A DNA stretch of 64,000 nt from assembly GCF_033807575.1 (NCBI RefSeq), contig NC_084719.1, forward strand, positions 2,294,001 through 2,358,000, in the 5' to 3' direction. Source of the DNA: Cydia pomonella (Eukaryota > Arthropoda > Insecta > Lepidoptera > Tortricidae). Made by a program: the position numbers and the translations under genes. The notes beneath the pieces were generated by a model. That model did not search any database. It was not told where the DNA came from and was given only the letters and a program-made list of their open reading frames with translations. This document shows, one piece after another, positions 1-11,085 of this stretch (its first letter is position 1; every line of letters starts with the position of its first letter).

Positions 1-760
1 AATATGTACGTAACTACAGCTCATCATTTATTTACGCCCTCTCGCCCGAATACACAACGCGAACGCCGCAGAGAATGAACAATTCATGCGTGAAATGTTA
101 TTGTTGTACGTACACCGGTTATAGTAATGATTTACCTTGAAATGGAACTAGCACATTGAAATGTATATTAAACCACATATTGTACATACAACAAGGCTTG
201 TATCCTGTCTAGTTCATCCTCAAGGCTTAGTAATAGAATACGATGCCGATTCATAGTTTCAAATCTTAACTCAATTTGATATTTTTATACCTCCTTTGTT
301 TAATATTTTGTAATTGTATTTTTGTATTTTCATTATTTATAATTTAATAGTATATGACAGCAATAGATAAGGTACTACAGAGGTTCTGTTTGAATGTTCA
401 GACCCTTTTGTATCAATTGTGTTATACAAATAAACATATTAATATGATTATATTCTATTAAAATTCAAAGTTTCAACAGTTTTCTTGACTCGACTTGCAC
501 TTAGGTTGCATTGCGTTGGATTGGTGTGGGTGAGATGCATTATGACACAACTTAGAGTGAATTTCGCGCGTAACAATACATCAATACATGTATGTGCGAT
601 CGATCGTATCGTATCAGTATCAAAACTATAACATATTTTCAAAACAGAATACCACTCTAGTACCTTAATCAATTCGCTAATAAGCTACAGTCGTAGCGCT
701 ACGTCGTAGCGTAGTTGGACCCGGGTACGTACTTAAACTACGTCCAAAAGAGAGGTATGG
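1..760. other. AT-rich sequence without a recognisable gene
   Basis: I see no coding frame with domain content here. The longest frame (448-672, minus) is 74 codons of low-information sequence and is not a credible gene. There is a short GC-richer patch near 690-730 with repeated GTAGCG words. The stretch ends where a recognisable non-LTR 3' end begins. Confidence 0.5.
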
Positions 761-1086
761 GCATTGTAAATGTCATCTCGCTTTGTGTGGTAGGGTAGGG
801 CACAGTCAGTGGATGTCATTCCAGATCTAGAGCAGAGCCCAACTGGGGTAGTACCTCCACCTTACAGAAAACAGCAGCCAAATAACACTAGACCCTACTC
901 ATAGTGTTGTGTTCCTGCCGGTGAGTTAGGTTAGGTTAGCCAGAGCTCAACTAGGGGGGGGCGGGTTTAGGGTCGGCAACGCGCATGTAACTCCTCTGGA
1001 GTTGCAGGCGTACATAGGCTTCGGTGACTGCTTACTATCAGGCGGGCCGTATGCTTGTTTGCCACCAACGTAGTATAAAAAAAAAA
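761..1086 (+). mobile_element. 3' end of a Jockey/CR1-like non-LTR retrotransposon with A tail
   Basis: The segment ends in a run of A (1077-1086). Its last ~130 bp (GGGTCGGCAACGCGCATGTA ... GGCGGGCCGTATGCTTGTTT) recur in this window at 27092-27271 in the opposite orientation and, diverged, at 33901-34015. The 33.9-kb copy continues upstream into the C-terminus of a non-LTR ORF2, which identifies the family as a LINE 3' end. Only 3' UTR is present, so this is a 5'-truncated dead copy. It contains GTTAGGTTAGGTTAG, which is part of the repeat and not a telomere. Confidence 0.7.
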
Positions 1087-3936
1087 GCCGGTAACATGGG
1101 TTTCCAGAGATGCATTGAAAATTCTTCCTAGAACAATAGATACTACACTACTATTCCTAGAACAATATATAGTGTGTTCACATAATGATTGGCTTTGGAA
1201 GGTACAGACGCCTGGACATAGATAATTCCAGTCCAGTCAGCACCAAGCGGATCAGACTACCCGTCAAAAGTAAAGTTTTCATCAATTTATTCATTCCATC
1301 TTAGCTAAAGTTAGTCAGGAAAATGAAAAGTTTCAACAATTTCCATCATTAGTAGCAAAGTTAGCAAATATGGAGCAGTTAGTAAAGTATGAAGCCAGGA
1401 AGCTAGCAAGTTTTTCTCGGAACTAGTAAACATGAAGTACAGTCGAGTCGTGGCTCAATCTTGGAATCTTTCGCTTGCTCGGGTATCACTATTAGCGCAA
1501 GCGGTTAAAAAACAACTTTACCATTTTGTGAAACAAATAAGTAGCTATATATTATAACGTTGGCTTGTAAATATAAAGATGTAGGTATATAACCTCAACT
1601 GTACATGAACACTCCTGTACCTAGCTCATTCCATATGCCGTCGTTAAACTTGGCACCCAATCAGGGCCCGATTCAGATTCAACAACTTGTTACGGGTTTG
1701 ATCTCCTTTTGAAGAACGCTCACTCGGATTGATGCATGTGAAATGAAGGGAAAGTCACCAAGATGATCGTCAAGGTCGTTTCAATTCCACTTCAATACCA
1801 TAACAAATTGTTAAATTAGAATCGACCTCCTTTTCATAAATCTTTAACTTGCAGAACTCACAATTACACTTGTTTTCTACCAGCCAGCTATTCCACATAC
1901 AATTTGCTGGAATATATCGTGTATCCCAAACTGCAGACTAAAGTCTTGTCTAAACGTCTAAAGTATTGAATCAGATATGCCTGTTTTTAGTGTTCCGTAC
2001 AAAGCTTTTTCTCGGAACACTTATAGGATCACTTCGGTTTTGCAAATCAGTTAATCTTTATAGTTCTTGCGGATTTATTAAATGGAAATTGTGTCTGAAA
2101 ATAACTGCAGTTTAGGTTTTTCTAATAGTTTTCTCGAGATTTATTTTATGCATGGTGTGGCATAACTTATTTTAACCATAGGAAACATCCCTATTCTTTT
2201 ATTGCTAAATAAAAACTTATAGCTTATAGCTATATAAGTAAGTATCTCTCTAGCAGCAACGAATTCAATCGATCGTTCAAATGCCGCAATGTATTGCAAA
2301 TCGCATGTGATTATCGGTGACACTAGGAGAGGCAATTAGTAGTATTTAGGACATTGAAAACTAGTGTATTTTACAAGCAAGTACGAATATAAGGCGGAAG
2401 AACACCCCTCCCCCCCCCCCCCCGGCCCTCCGACCTGCTCGTTTAAATAAAAATTAAATATGTGTACTCCTACAATTAACGATTAAAAATCCCCCGCGTT
2501 AAATGTTCACAAAATTCATTATATGACAAAATTTGGAAAAGGGCTGATATTAATCAAACTGCTGACAAATCTATTTCTAACCGTAAAAAATCTCGCTTTC
2601 ACGTAAAAAAAATGGCAATGAAATCCCATCCGTCGGAGAGTTACGATGCCACAGACAGACAGACATTGGCGTCAAACATATGTACAGTATAACACCCCTC
2701 TTTATGCGTCGGTACACGGTGATTAATAAGAATATAAACAGACAAACATTTGCTTTCGATTAACAATATCGAGAACAAAATAACGATATAATTGAACCTC
2801 GTATAACATTAACGTCTCTCAGTCAAATAAATGGAACGGAGCAAGTTTTAATTTCAAGAATTTCACTCGAGATATTTACGGCGCGTATAATAATTTATTG
2901 CCATTCGAATCTTGGATCATTATTTGTTATTTTTCTGAGACAAAGATGGATCTGTGTATTTACGACTTGAATTTTTATGAGTGTTTTATATTATAGGGTG
3001 TTTGGCGGCAGATTTCCGATTTCACATTCAAATATTTTTCAAACACGATGTGTGGGGGAGACGCGGTGTTTTAGATTCGCGAGTGTTGCGGATTCGTGAT
3101 AATTCGCATGAAATTCGCTGGCCAACAGATCATCGTGCATATGCCGTTGAAGAGTATGGTAACAATCGTACTAAACGTTTTTCACTTAGTATTCATTTCG
3201 GAACATGCGAAGTTTAGAGGAGTGCGTACACAGCGAAGGTCGACATTTAGATAAAGTGATTTTAAAAAATCCCACTCATCTCATTATCATACAAATAAAT
3301 AGTTATGGCTATGTATGTTTTAGTTCATTTATCAAATTTTGATATCTGAAATTTGCCGCTGGACATCTGTATGTTTACACATTTTAAACCTTCGTAAAAG
3401 GGCGGTATGGTCATTGGATAATGTTTTGGTATTAAAAGAAGCAGAAACAGGCAATTTATCCAAGTTTGTGATCATCACGATTAGTAATGTTTTTGGGACA
3501 AAATTGTATCGAAAGACATAGGTCTTATAGAAAATTATTTTTATAGAAAAATAATAAATAAATAAAATATTTTCATTCAGTAGCTTAAAAACAAATTACA
3601 ATATCTGCGCTGGTGCCTCTTTTTAAGTGAGAAAACACTTGTGCTAAGAGAGCACCGCTCTTCCACGCGGTTACACCTATAAATTTTAAGTTTTGTATTG
3701 TAATTAATTATTGAATTTTATTGGGCAATTATTTAAAGACTGTAGAATTATAACAGTAATGAGAGGAAGTAGTTCATGAGTTCAAATATCGTATTAACAA
3801 CTGCATATCAAAGCCTGACGATTATTTCCAACATCTAAATATTACGTTGTAGTGGCCATATCAAAATATTTGTAAATTAAAGAACTTGTAAAAAAAATTA
3901 TCCTAAGGCTGTGGTTGTGCGTTGCGATGGCGACGA
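1087..3936. other. Long gene-free stretch with one MITE and a poly-C tract
   Basis: No frame in this stretch has a recognisable domain; the open frames are 60-78 codons. Visible structure consists of a MITE copy (1667-1828), a C-rich homopolymer at about 2407-2422, and scattered A/T-rich sequence. A short duplicated phrase around 'CTACACTACTATTCCTAGAACAATA' near 1120-1170 suggests a small local duplication. Confidence 0.5.
1667..1828. repeat. MITE copy (family ending GATTCAGATTTAACAATTTG)
   Basis: The left end CGATTCAGATTCAACAACTT is matched in inverse by the right end AAATTGTTAAATTAGAATCG. Related copies with the same ends lie at 35595-35897, near 41555-41650 and at 46267-46379. It has no coding capacity. 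The transposase family is not visible. Confidence 0.55.
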
Positions 3937-3944
3937 TGACGTCA
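3937..3944. promoter_or_regulatory. TGACGTCA palindrome upstream of tRNA-Cys
   Basis: A perfect CRE/ATF-type octamer 57 bp upstream of the tRNA gene. Insect tRNA expression depends mostly on internal boxes A and B, with modulation from upstream DNA, so a role for this site is only a possibility; a chance match cannot be excluded. Confidence 0.25.
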
Positions 3945-4000
3945 CACAGCCGTCTGACTGGATTTGTGACCCGACTTGCAATTTCGTTCGCCGTTGCAGA

Positions 4001-4072
4001 GGGGATATAGCTCAGTGGTAGAGCATTCGACTGCAGATCGAATGGTCCCCGGTTCAAACCCGGGTGTCCCCT
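4001..4072 (+). tRNA. tRNA-Cys (anticodon GCA)
   Basis: The 72-nt gene folds fully. The acceptor stem is GGGGATA paired with TGTCCCC (one T-G wobble). The D stem is GCTC/GAGC, the anticodon stem TTCGA/TCGAA with loop CTGCAGA (GCA at 4033-4035), the variable loop TGGTC, and the T stem CCCGG/CCGGG with loop TTCAAAC. The discriminator base is T, as expected for cysteine tRNA. There is no intron and CCA is not encoded, as in other eukaryotic nuclear tRNA genes. Internal promoter boxes A and B are intact. A run of seven T (4095-4101) 23 nt downstream is a suitable RNA polymerase III terminator. It delivers cysteine to UGC/UGU codons in cytosolic translation. Confidence 0.97.
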
Positions 4073-4094
4073 GACGATTATGTCAGAAACAACC

Positions 4095-4101
4095 TTTTTT
4101 T
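4095..4101 (+). terminator. RNA polymerase III terminator of tRNA-Cys
   Basis: Seven consecutive T residues 23 nt after the tRNA 3' end, the expected position and form for Pol III termination. Confidence 0.75.
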
Positions 4102-5412
4102 AAAGGACGAGTAAAAATTACATTAAGTTTTTATTAGCAATCAGTAAGTTTTTCACAGTACTTGTTTGTTTTTATATCAGGAGACAATAGCTTTTAAGTT
4201 ATATTTAAATAAACCGAATGGTTACTTAATTAATAACGAAATTAGAATAAAAAGTTTCTTAAAATTAAAACGATTTAACTAATATACCGTAAAACCGGGT
4301 TTCTTTAGCCCTAAGGGTAAAGATTGTCCCAAAAAATTAAAAAGATTTAACATCCCGCCACAAAGCCAATAGACGTCCGATCGTAGCAGTTACCCTCTAA
4401 AATCATAAATGGCACTACCTACCCGCGACGTGGTACCGTTTCCAAGTTGCTTGCGCAGGTTTCAACTTGTCAGTATCGATCAAGCGTGAGGTGAGATGTA
4501 CGTACATAAATGGTGTCTGCAAACTTTTGGTTAAAACAGCGAAATAAGGTAAGTTAGCTTACTAATACCTATATCTTGATACAAAGCATGTCTTTGAGAA
4601 TGCTGCAAGTACAATAAAAACTTATTTAGTCTTTTATTAGAAACATAAAGTTCGTTAGTATAATCATAGTAAACATTGTCCCCCATTTCGGGGAACTTTA
4701 GCCCGCGGGTAGCTAGCCTACAAGTAATACCCATTGATTGTACCCATCGTATAAAAATGACATAATCATACGATTATGTCATTTTAGACGAAGATCAGTT
4801 GATAGTTTTCGTTGAAAGACTGAATTCATTAAGTGCTGGTATCTAAATTTTAAGTTTTTTATGATTGTTGTGAGTTTTTGCTCTCCATAGGTTTAAAATC
4901 ACCAAGGATCAATCAAGGAACACCCGGCGTTAAGACTACCCGTTCGAGTTGCTGAGCGATTAAAAATCAATTTAAAATGTAATAAACAAGGTTTTAGCGA
5001 CAAATGTGTGAATAAACTCTAAAGTGAACATTTCTGTACTTAATTATCAAAAGTGTTGATCTCAGAACAGTGATAATATAGAGATATCGGATATATAAAT
5101 GAAGGATTGTGGTAAAACGGTTTGCTTTTGAGTGCAGTGCCGGTTAAGATAAGAGTCCGTGACGCGAACGCGGATAGTTGTATGAACCGCTGCGGCGCTT
5201 ACGACTTTTATAACGACATCCGCGAAAGCCGTCCTCTTAGTGTCCTAGTGCAGAAATGAACAGTAGCTGAACAGTTTTAACGTCGAATATTCTGTGCTAA
5301 TATCCACTGACGAACTTTATCACCTACCAACATTCTTGTGTTTGAAACTTCTTTGTTCGGATTTTTTTTGTTTTTGTTTTGGTTATATTAAAGTTAAAAT
5401 TAAAATTCGAAG

Positions 5413-6777
5413 ATGATTTGTCAAGCGTGCTATGACCCAATTGATGGCCTAGAGGAATTAATATGTGTAACTTGTAAAAGGCCCTATCACTATAAATGTT
5501 TTAACATAACTACAGCTGCTTTCATGGCAAGAAACTACGCAATACGGCACGATTTTCGTTGTTTATTGTGTACAAACATAACATCTCGCCGTAAAAATGA
5601 TAACACACCTGCGCGAGGCCAACTTAGTTCTACATTACAAGACCAAGACCATACAAATATGTCACTGGATAATGTATCAATAAATGATGAGACAAACCTG
5701 AACCTCGGCGACACCATTGGCTCCCCGCAACAAATACAAAATTCTCAGCCCATCACACTAGACCAAATCAGTTCCCTGCTTAAAAACAATAATACTTTTA
5801 TTTTAACCGACTTCAAAAAGATGCTGCACACAGAGATTACTGCAGCGATTGAAGGACTTAAAACCGAATTTACAAATAAACATACTCAATTAACGTCCCA
5901 ACAAGAAAGTATGATGCAGCAAATAAATGAAGCCAACAGTAAAATAGACTCACTACAAAGGGAAAACCAACAAATTAAAACACAATTAGCTCAAGTTCAG
6001 ATGCTATCTAACCCAGTAGAAAATCCTGAAATCATCAAGAACCAAAAAAAGTTCATAGTCTACGGCTTGGACGAGTACTATGGGGAAAAGGAATCTGATT
6101 TATATCCCCGATTAAATAACATGTTCTGCGACATTTTAAATGTAAATATTAATAGCTATATCGAAAGTGCACAGCGTATAGGTAAAAAAGGAAATCGCCG
6201 CCCGCTGCTTATCGAACTGATAAGCAAGCGCATGAAAGCGTACATACTGGAAAACTCCCGCGCGTTCAGGAACACGGGATATGCTGTCTCAGATGTCCTG
6301 GATAACGAAGCCTTAATCATAAGACGAGACCTAAGAGATCAGCTCCGGAGAGCCCGCGAAAGCGGAAAGCACGCAGTAATACGAAACAACCGCCTTTTTA
6401 TCAATGGAATCGAATGCCAACCCACACAAGGAATAAAATCCCATCCTGTGGCCCCTGGCCCGAGTAATATAGCACCAGCCATCCCCACAGCGCGCATAAG
6501 TCACAATAGTATAGCAAATAGCCCAGCAGCCAGAACAAGCGAGTCATCACGCCTAGACAGACAAGAGGACCTACCATCATCTACAGCAAATCAAACTATA
6601 CATACTAGGGGCAATCCCGTGGAAATTACGGAGCAGATTAGAAACCTGGGAGAAGAGGAGAAAACGCCATGCCCATACGTCTCGCAGCCTAGCCTAGCTA
6701 GACTAGCACACCCAGTCGAAGCCTCTTTACGCATAATGCCTCAAACTCGAATGACCAGCGTATTCGCAGTAACCTAG
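5413..6777 (+). CDS. Non-LTR retrotransposon ORF1 protein: PHD-type finger, coiled coil, L1-ORF1p-like C-terminus
   Basis: This 454-residue nucleic-acid-binding protein should coat the element's RNA. Residues 3-53 form a C4HC3 PHD-type zinc finger (C3, C6, C18, C21, H26, C29, C50, C53). About 150-200 is a Q/E-rich coiled coil, likely for oligomerisation. About 205-335 contains KKFIVYGLDE, AQRIGKKGNRRPLLIEL and ARESGKHAVIRNNRLFING. This resembles the RNA-recognition and C-terminal domains of L1-type ORF1 proteins. The rest is low-complexity and Ser/Pro-rich. The start follows an AT-rich leader and is the first ATG before the finger. It ends in TAG, directly followed in the same frame by ORF2. 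The finger and fold calls are from pattern recognition; function is inferred from the family. Confidence 0.85.
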   Translation: MICQACYDPIDGLEELICVTCKRPYHYKCFNITTAAFMARNYAIRHDFRCLLCTNITSRRKNDNTPARGQLSSTLQDQDHTNMSLDNVSINDETNLNLGDTIGSPQQIQNSQPITLDQISSLLKNNNTFILTDFKKMLHTEITAAIEGLKTEFTNKHTQLTSQQESMMQQINEANSKIDSLQRENQQIKTQLAQVQMLSNPVENPEIIKNQKKFIVYGLDEYYGEKESDLYPRLNNMFCDILNVNINSYIESAQRIGKKGNRRPLLIELISKRMKAYILENSRAFRNTGYAVSDVLDNEALIIRRDLRDQLRRARESGKHAVIRNNRLFINGIECQPTQGIKSHPVAPGPSNIAPAIPTARISHNSIANSPAARTSESSRLDRQEDLPSSTANQTIHTRGNPVEITEQIRNLGEEEKTPCPYVSQPSLARLAHPVEASLRIMPQTRMTSVFAVT

Positions 6778-9666
6778 CCGACACACGCGCAACAAATACT
6801 ACCTTTCGTACCTAACTTGCCTATTTTATTCCAAAATATGCAAAGTCTATGGAACAAAACCCACCTTATGCAAGATTATATGGAAAAAAATAATAATTTA
6901 CACGTGATTTGTATTTCCGAGTCATGGCTAAACAAGGAAAAAAAAGATTTAATACATATAACTAATTTTACTACAAGTTCATTCTTTTGTCGGGAACACC
7001 GCGAAGGTGGCGGTGTACTTATTTTAACAAAAAACACTTTAGAATCTAAAGATCGACCCGACATCACATCTCTATCAATAGAACTAATTTTTGAAGTATG
7101 TGCTATAGAAATACCAAAGTCAAACCTATTAATTATAAACATATACTACCCAAATAGAAAGAGGGAAATCGAAACATTTTATGTATGTCTAACTAAACTC
7201 CTTAAATTAATTTCCTTAAAAGATAGTTGCAAAAATATTGTAATCGGAGGTGATTTTAACATTAATTTCCTATCAGATAATTACGAAAAGACTAGATTAT
7301 CTAACCACATGCTCGCACATAACTTTCATCAACAAATCAGGCTGCCCACACGAGTCACTCATACGTCATCCTCCTGCATCGATTTAGTATTTATTAACTT
7401 TAAACCAATCAATTTAAAAATAAATATAGTGGAACCTGGCTTCTCCGACCATAGGGGCGTTTTGGTAACAGTGCCATTTTGTGTGCCAAAATTACAAAAC
7501 TGGTTAGTTTGCAAAAGAATCTATAGCAAATATAATATATCTTCATTTAAAAACGAGCTCGAAAAAATAAACTGGAATGATTTAATTTCTATGAATAACA
7601 GTTCAAATGATAACTATAATCTATTTGAAAATGCACTAAAAACAGCCCTTAATAAATGTATTCCAAAGAAAACTATAAAAATTCAGCCGAAAAAATCTCA
7701 CCTAACACCGGGTTTAAAAATATCTTGTCAAAATAAAAGGCTCCTAAGGCTACTAGTATTACAGTCTAAAGATAAAACATTACGAAACCATTACAGAAAT
7801 TATTGTAAAATATTAAAAAAAGCAGTCCACGCATTAAAAAAACTTAATAACAAACTTAAATTCAAAAACTCACACAATAAAACCAAAAGTATGTGGCAAA
7901 TAATAAACACGGAGACAAATAAAAATCCACCAAAAAATAAAAATAATACTCAAATTAAAATATCTGATAACAAGGTAGAAACAGACCCAATTACAGTTGC
8001 GAATATTTTTAACAATTTCTTCTCCTCTATCGGAAATTCGCATCCGACATTTAAAACCGAAGCATCATCAAAAAATACGACCGAAAACTCATTCTTTCTT
8101 CGTCACGTTGAACCAGATGAAATCCTTAAAACAATAAAAAACCTTAAAAATAAGTCATCTTGCGGCATTGATGAGATCCCACCAACTTTAATTAAAAGCT
8201 GTTCAGAAATTTTAGCTATCCCATACACTAAACTCATAAACCAATCATTTTCTGAAGGCTCTTTCCCAGATGCACTAAAAATTTCGCTAATTAAACCGGT
8301 ATATAAAAAAGGAGATACTACAGACGTAAATAACTACCGCCCAATTGCTCTACTACCGACAGCAGCAAAAATATACGAAACTGTAATGATAAAACGTCTC
8401 TACTCCTTCTATGAAAAGTACAAAATTTTAAATGACAACCAAAATGGCTTTAGAAAAAACCGGTCAACAATCCTTGCAATCTACAGATATGTCCAGCAAA
8501 TTACAAATGTAATAAACGATAGAAAATATGCGGTCGGCCTCTTGCTTGATATGAGTAAAGCATACGATAGAGTCAATCACAAGATCCTCTTAGACAAACT
8601 TTATAATACGGGAATTAGAGGCACTGCCTTTGAATGGTTCAAGTCATATTTCACAAACCGCGTCCAGCATGTAGACATCGAAAACGTAGACTTCGTGACG
8701 GGACAAATCCAAAAAGTCAGATCTGCAAGACTTCCTGTAACCGGCTCTATCCCCCAAGGCAGTGTCTTGGGATGTATCTTATTTCTTGTTTACATAAACG
8801 ACCTTCCCGACATACTAGAAGACCATTGTACACTTTTTGCAGATGATGTTTCGGTATTGTTCCCATGGGACGATGTGTTTGGTGACGTTGAAAATAAGTT
8901 AAACTCCACCTTGAATAAAATCGTAAATTGGCTACAAAATAATAATCTAGAACTTAATCTCAAAAAAACAAAACTTATTCAATTTAAACCCTACCAAAAA
9001 TCCCCCCTGCCTTTAAATTTCAGCTACCAAAATACATGTATAGAACACGTCAGCTCGGCTACCCTTCTAGGACTGGAACTAGATACTAACATGTCTTGGA
9101 AACCGCACATCCAAAAACTTGCAAAAAAACTATCCTCTTTTATATACGCCCTCCATCACTTGAAACGCGTTACGGATTTTAAGACGGCTCTCACAGCATA
9201 TTACGCATACGCCTACTCTAGATTATCTTACGGCCTAGTGCTGTGGGGAAATAGCAGTGATGTAGACAAAATTTTCATACTACAAAAAACATGCATTAGG
9301 ATACTAGTTAATATTGACCAACTAGACTCCTGCCGCCCCTATTTCATTAAGCACCAAATACTCACCCTGACCTCTATGTACATATTCGAGTCGAGCAAGT
9401 TTGTCAGGAAATACATCGATTTATATACGCCTTTAATTAATAATAGGAGAAACAATCGAAACTTAAATAAACTAAGATTGCCACTTTCCACATTAAAGCT
9501 TGTTACGTCCGGCCCTCATTACATGACCATAAAAATTTATAATCACCTTCCGAATTCCCTGAAAGACCTAAATAAACCTAAGTTGTTTAATGATAAATTA
9601 AAAATATTTCTGGCAAGTAAATGTTTCTACAACTTAAATGAATTTTTTAGTGAAGAATATGATTAG
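6778..9666 (+). CDS. Non-LTR retrotransposon ORF2: AP-like endonuclease and reverse transcriptase
   Basis: The polyprotein carries out target-primed reverse transcription. An APE-like endonuclease occupies roughly the first 235 residues, starting with ILFQNMQSLWNK, with IGGDFNINF (catalytic Asp at about 7252-7254) and the closing SDHRGV motif. The reverse transcriptase follows: KPVYKKGDTTDVNNYRPIAL, LLDMSKAYDRVNH (motif A), IPQGSVLGCILF (motif B) and the active site LFADDVSV (Asp codons at 8842-8847). A C-terminal region with no separate RNase H ends at 9666. No frameshift or internal stop is visible. The frame is continuous with ORF1 apart from the TAG at 6775-6777. The first ATG (6838) lies inside the endonuclease fold, after the essential Asn motif, so a normal AUG start would truncate the domain. 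I give the open frame from after TAG; the true start mechanism is unknown. Confidence 0.88.
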   Translation, partial: PTHAQQILPFVPNLPILFQNMQSLWNKTHLMQDYMEKNNNLHVICISESWLNKEKKDLIHITNFTTSSFFCREHREGGGVLILTKNTLESKDRPDITSLSIELIFEVCAIEIPKSNLLIINIYYPNRKREIETFYVCLTKLLKLISLKDSCKNIVIGGDFNINFLSDNYEKTRLSNHMLAHNFHQQIRLPTRVTHTSSSCIDLVFINFKPINLKINIVEPGFSDHRGVLVTVPFCVPKLQNWLVCKRIYSKYNISSFKNELEKINWNDLISMNNSSNDNYNLFENALKTALNKCIPKKTIKIQPKKSHLTPGLKISCQNKRLLRLLVLQSKDKTLRNHYRNYCKILKKAVHALKKLNNKLKFKNSHNKTKSMWQIINTETNKNPPKNKNNTQIKISDNKVETDPITVANIFNNFFSSIGNSHPTFKTEASSKNTTENSFFLRHVEPDEILKTIKNLKNKSSCGIDEIPPTLIKSCSEILAIPYTKLINQSFSEGSFPDALKISLIKPVYKKGDTTDVNNYRPIALLPTAAKIYETVMIKRLYSFYEKYKILNDNQNGFRKNRSTILAIYRYVQQITNVINDRKYAVGLLLDMSKAYDRVNHKILLDKLYNTGIRGTAFEWFKSYFTNRVQHVDIENVDFVTGQIQKVRSARLPVTGSIPQGSVLGCILFLVYINDLPDILEDHCTLFADDVSVLFPWDDVFGDVENKLNSTLNKIVNWLQNNNLELNLKKTKLIQFKPYQKSPLPLNFSYQNTCIEHVSSATLLGLELDTNMSWKPHIQKLAKKLSSFIYALHHLKRVTDFKTALTAYYAYAYSRLSYGLVLWGNSSDVDKIFILQKTCIRILVNIDQLDSCRPYFIKHQILTLTSMYIFESSKFVRKYIDLYTPLINNRRNNRNLNKLRLPLSTLKLVTSGPHYMTIKIYNHLPNSLKDLNKPKLFNDKLKIFLASKCFYNLNEFFSEEYD

Positions 9667-9827
9667 GAAAATACAAATAAATGATTAAAATGTACCTAGT
9701 TTAAGCTAAGTAGATTTAAGTTATCTAAATTTAAGGCTTAAATTGCTATGCCCTTGCAGGGCGTCACATGTATACCTCCTAAAATGTACCACCTTTAACA
9801 ATTTATGTAATGTGACATGCAATAAAT

Positions 9828-9867
9828 ATTCATTCATTCATTCATTCATTCATTCATTCATTCATTC
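9828..9867 (+). repeat. (ATTC)10 tail of the non-LTR element
   Basis: Ten perfect ATTC units directly after AATAAAT. Position and form match the microsatellite 3' tail of CR1-type retrotransposons, which is templated during target-primed reverse transcription. Confidence 0.9.
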
Positions 9868-9874
9868 AAAATAA

Positions 9875-9879
9875 GTGTA
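9875..9879. repeat. Target-site duplication GTGTA (left)
   Basis: Matches 18350-18354 exactly; 5 bp is the usual duplication length for BEL/Pao integrases. Confidence 0.92.
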
Positions 9880-11079
9880 TGTTAGCGACGCGACTGAAAA
9901 CTTAGATGACGCTAAGATTAGTTAAGTTTAAATACGATTAAGGCTGTATTCGAAATAAAGATTTTATCCGTTAGGTAGGGCAAATATATAATTAGATTGT
10001 TATTAGACATAAGAATTATGTAATCGTTAGTTATATCAGGTATTATTCGATATTTAGGTCACGCAAACCCTAAATCCCAATTCCTTATTCGAAGAGCGAG
10101 ATGAACGAAGGAATAAGAAAATAAAGAAAACTTATTCATTGGTTCATAATTATAGCCAATCACACGCAAATAAAGACAAGGAAAGGTAAGAAACAGTGAG
10201 ACAGAAAATCTCGATCGTGATTGGTCAGTCAATTTCCCGTACAGAATTCGATTACGCTCAATTGTACTATGAGACGTACATATTTAGGTTATTATCGCAG
10301 TAATTACTTTAATTAGACAAATGAATGTTACATATAATCGTAGAGCGTGAATTGCTTAACACCCTAATATAGGTCATGTTATCGTAATCCTAGCTATTAG
10401 ATAATAGCATGCCGTAAACCGTCGAGAAACGGGCTATTGTTCCGAGCGCGGGCGAACAATAGGCTTTGTATTCATGAAGTAAGCGAGTCGGACAGGTGTT
10501 ATTGTTTTGTTTCACTGACCTAGTAACCGAATTAGCGTGTTACGCAATATTTAAGTCAATAATTAGATATTTGTGAGAATTATAGTTATGTAAACGATAA
10601 CGAGATAACACGATTTGACCCGAACAAAGCCGAATTAAGTAACCGACCAATCAGAGGGCTTGATTCAGAGCGAATCGAAACGCGTCTTATCTCCTTATCG
10701 TAAGGGTGTTCCTTTTCTACGAAATTCGTATATAAACGAGGAAGGAACGGAGTGAAATGGTAGTCAGTCGTCGAGTGATCCAGCAACAAGAAGCCTCAAG
10801 AAAACCAAGAAGAAGCCAACCGGAAGAGAACCAGAAGCGGTACAATCGCGTAGTAGGGATTGTAGGAGTATTTTTATACCTTTGTATCGCGTGAAATAAA
10901 AGTGAGTTTGTGCGTAACAGTAGTTTATTTAGCTATCTCCTCGCGCATCGTATTCGTTCCTCTTCACGCGGCGACGTAGAGGGCCGTGGTCACGGTTTTG
11001 GCAGTAGGAGTGGTGGCGACAGCCCGGTGCCTTCTCCATTGAGCTATCGTCGGCTGATATAGCGCCGCGGGCTGCTATA
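9880..11079 (+). repeat. 5' LTR of BEL/Pao element
   Basis: Begins TGTTAGCGACGCG and ends GGGCTGCTATA. It contains TATATAAA (10729-10736), an arthropod-type initiator TCAGT (10764-10768) about 35 bp further on, and AATAAA (10895-10900). This gives a U3-R-U5 order with transcription starting near 10766 and cleavage after about 10915. Confidence 0.95.
10729..10768 (+). promoter_or_regulatory. Core promoter of the BEL element (TATA box and TCAGT initiator)
   Basis: TATATAAA at 10729-10736 and TCAGT at 10764-10768, the consensus initiator of arthropod Pol II promoters. The spacing is a little longer than the usual ~30 bp. The same pair recurs in the 3' LTR at 17999-18038. Confidence 0.6.
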
Positions 11080-11085
11080 TTTTCC

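Larger units (their letters stand above)
5100..9867 (+). mobile_element. CR1/Jockey-superfamily non-LTR retrotransposon with open ORF1 and ORF2
   Basis: The element has a GC-richer 5' leader (about 5120-5412; the exact 5' end is not determined), ORF1 (5413-6777) and an endonuclease-reverse transcriptase ORF2 (to 9666). A short 3' UTR with AATAAA (9821-9826) follows, then a tail of ten perfect ATTC units (9828-9867). Tails of short tandem repeats instead of poly-A are typical of CR1-like clades. Both frames are open, so the copy is young or nearly so. Flanking target duplications are not evident, which is common for CR1-type elements. A BEL element inserted 12 bp beyond its tail. The exact clade (for example CR1, Kiri or Daphne) cannot be fixed by eye. 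Confidence 0.85.

Noticed and set aside
920..940. GTTAGGTTAGGTTAG as insect telomeric (TTAGG) repeat
   Set aside because: Only about two and a half units, and it lies inside a recognisable LINE 3' UTR.
3842..4057. Minus-strand 71-codon frame
   Set aside because: It runs through the tRNA-Cys gene, which explains the sequence far better.
6876..7142. Minus-strand open frame of 88 codons
   Set aside because: It is antisense to the endonuclease domain of LINE ORF2, a shadow frame.
10586..10789. Minus-strand 67-codon frame, repeated at 17856-18059
   Set aside because: It lies within the LTR and is duplicated only because the LTRs are identical.
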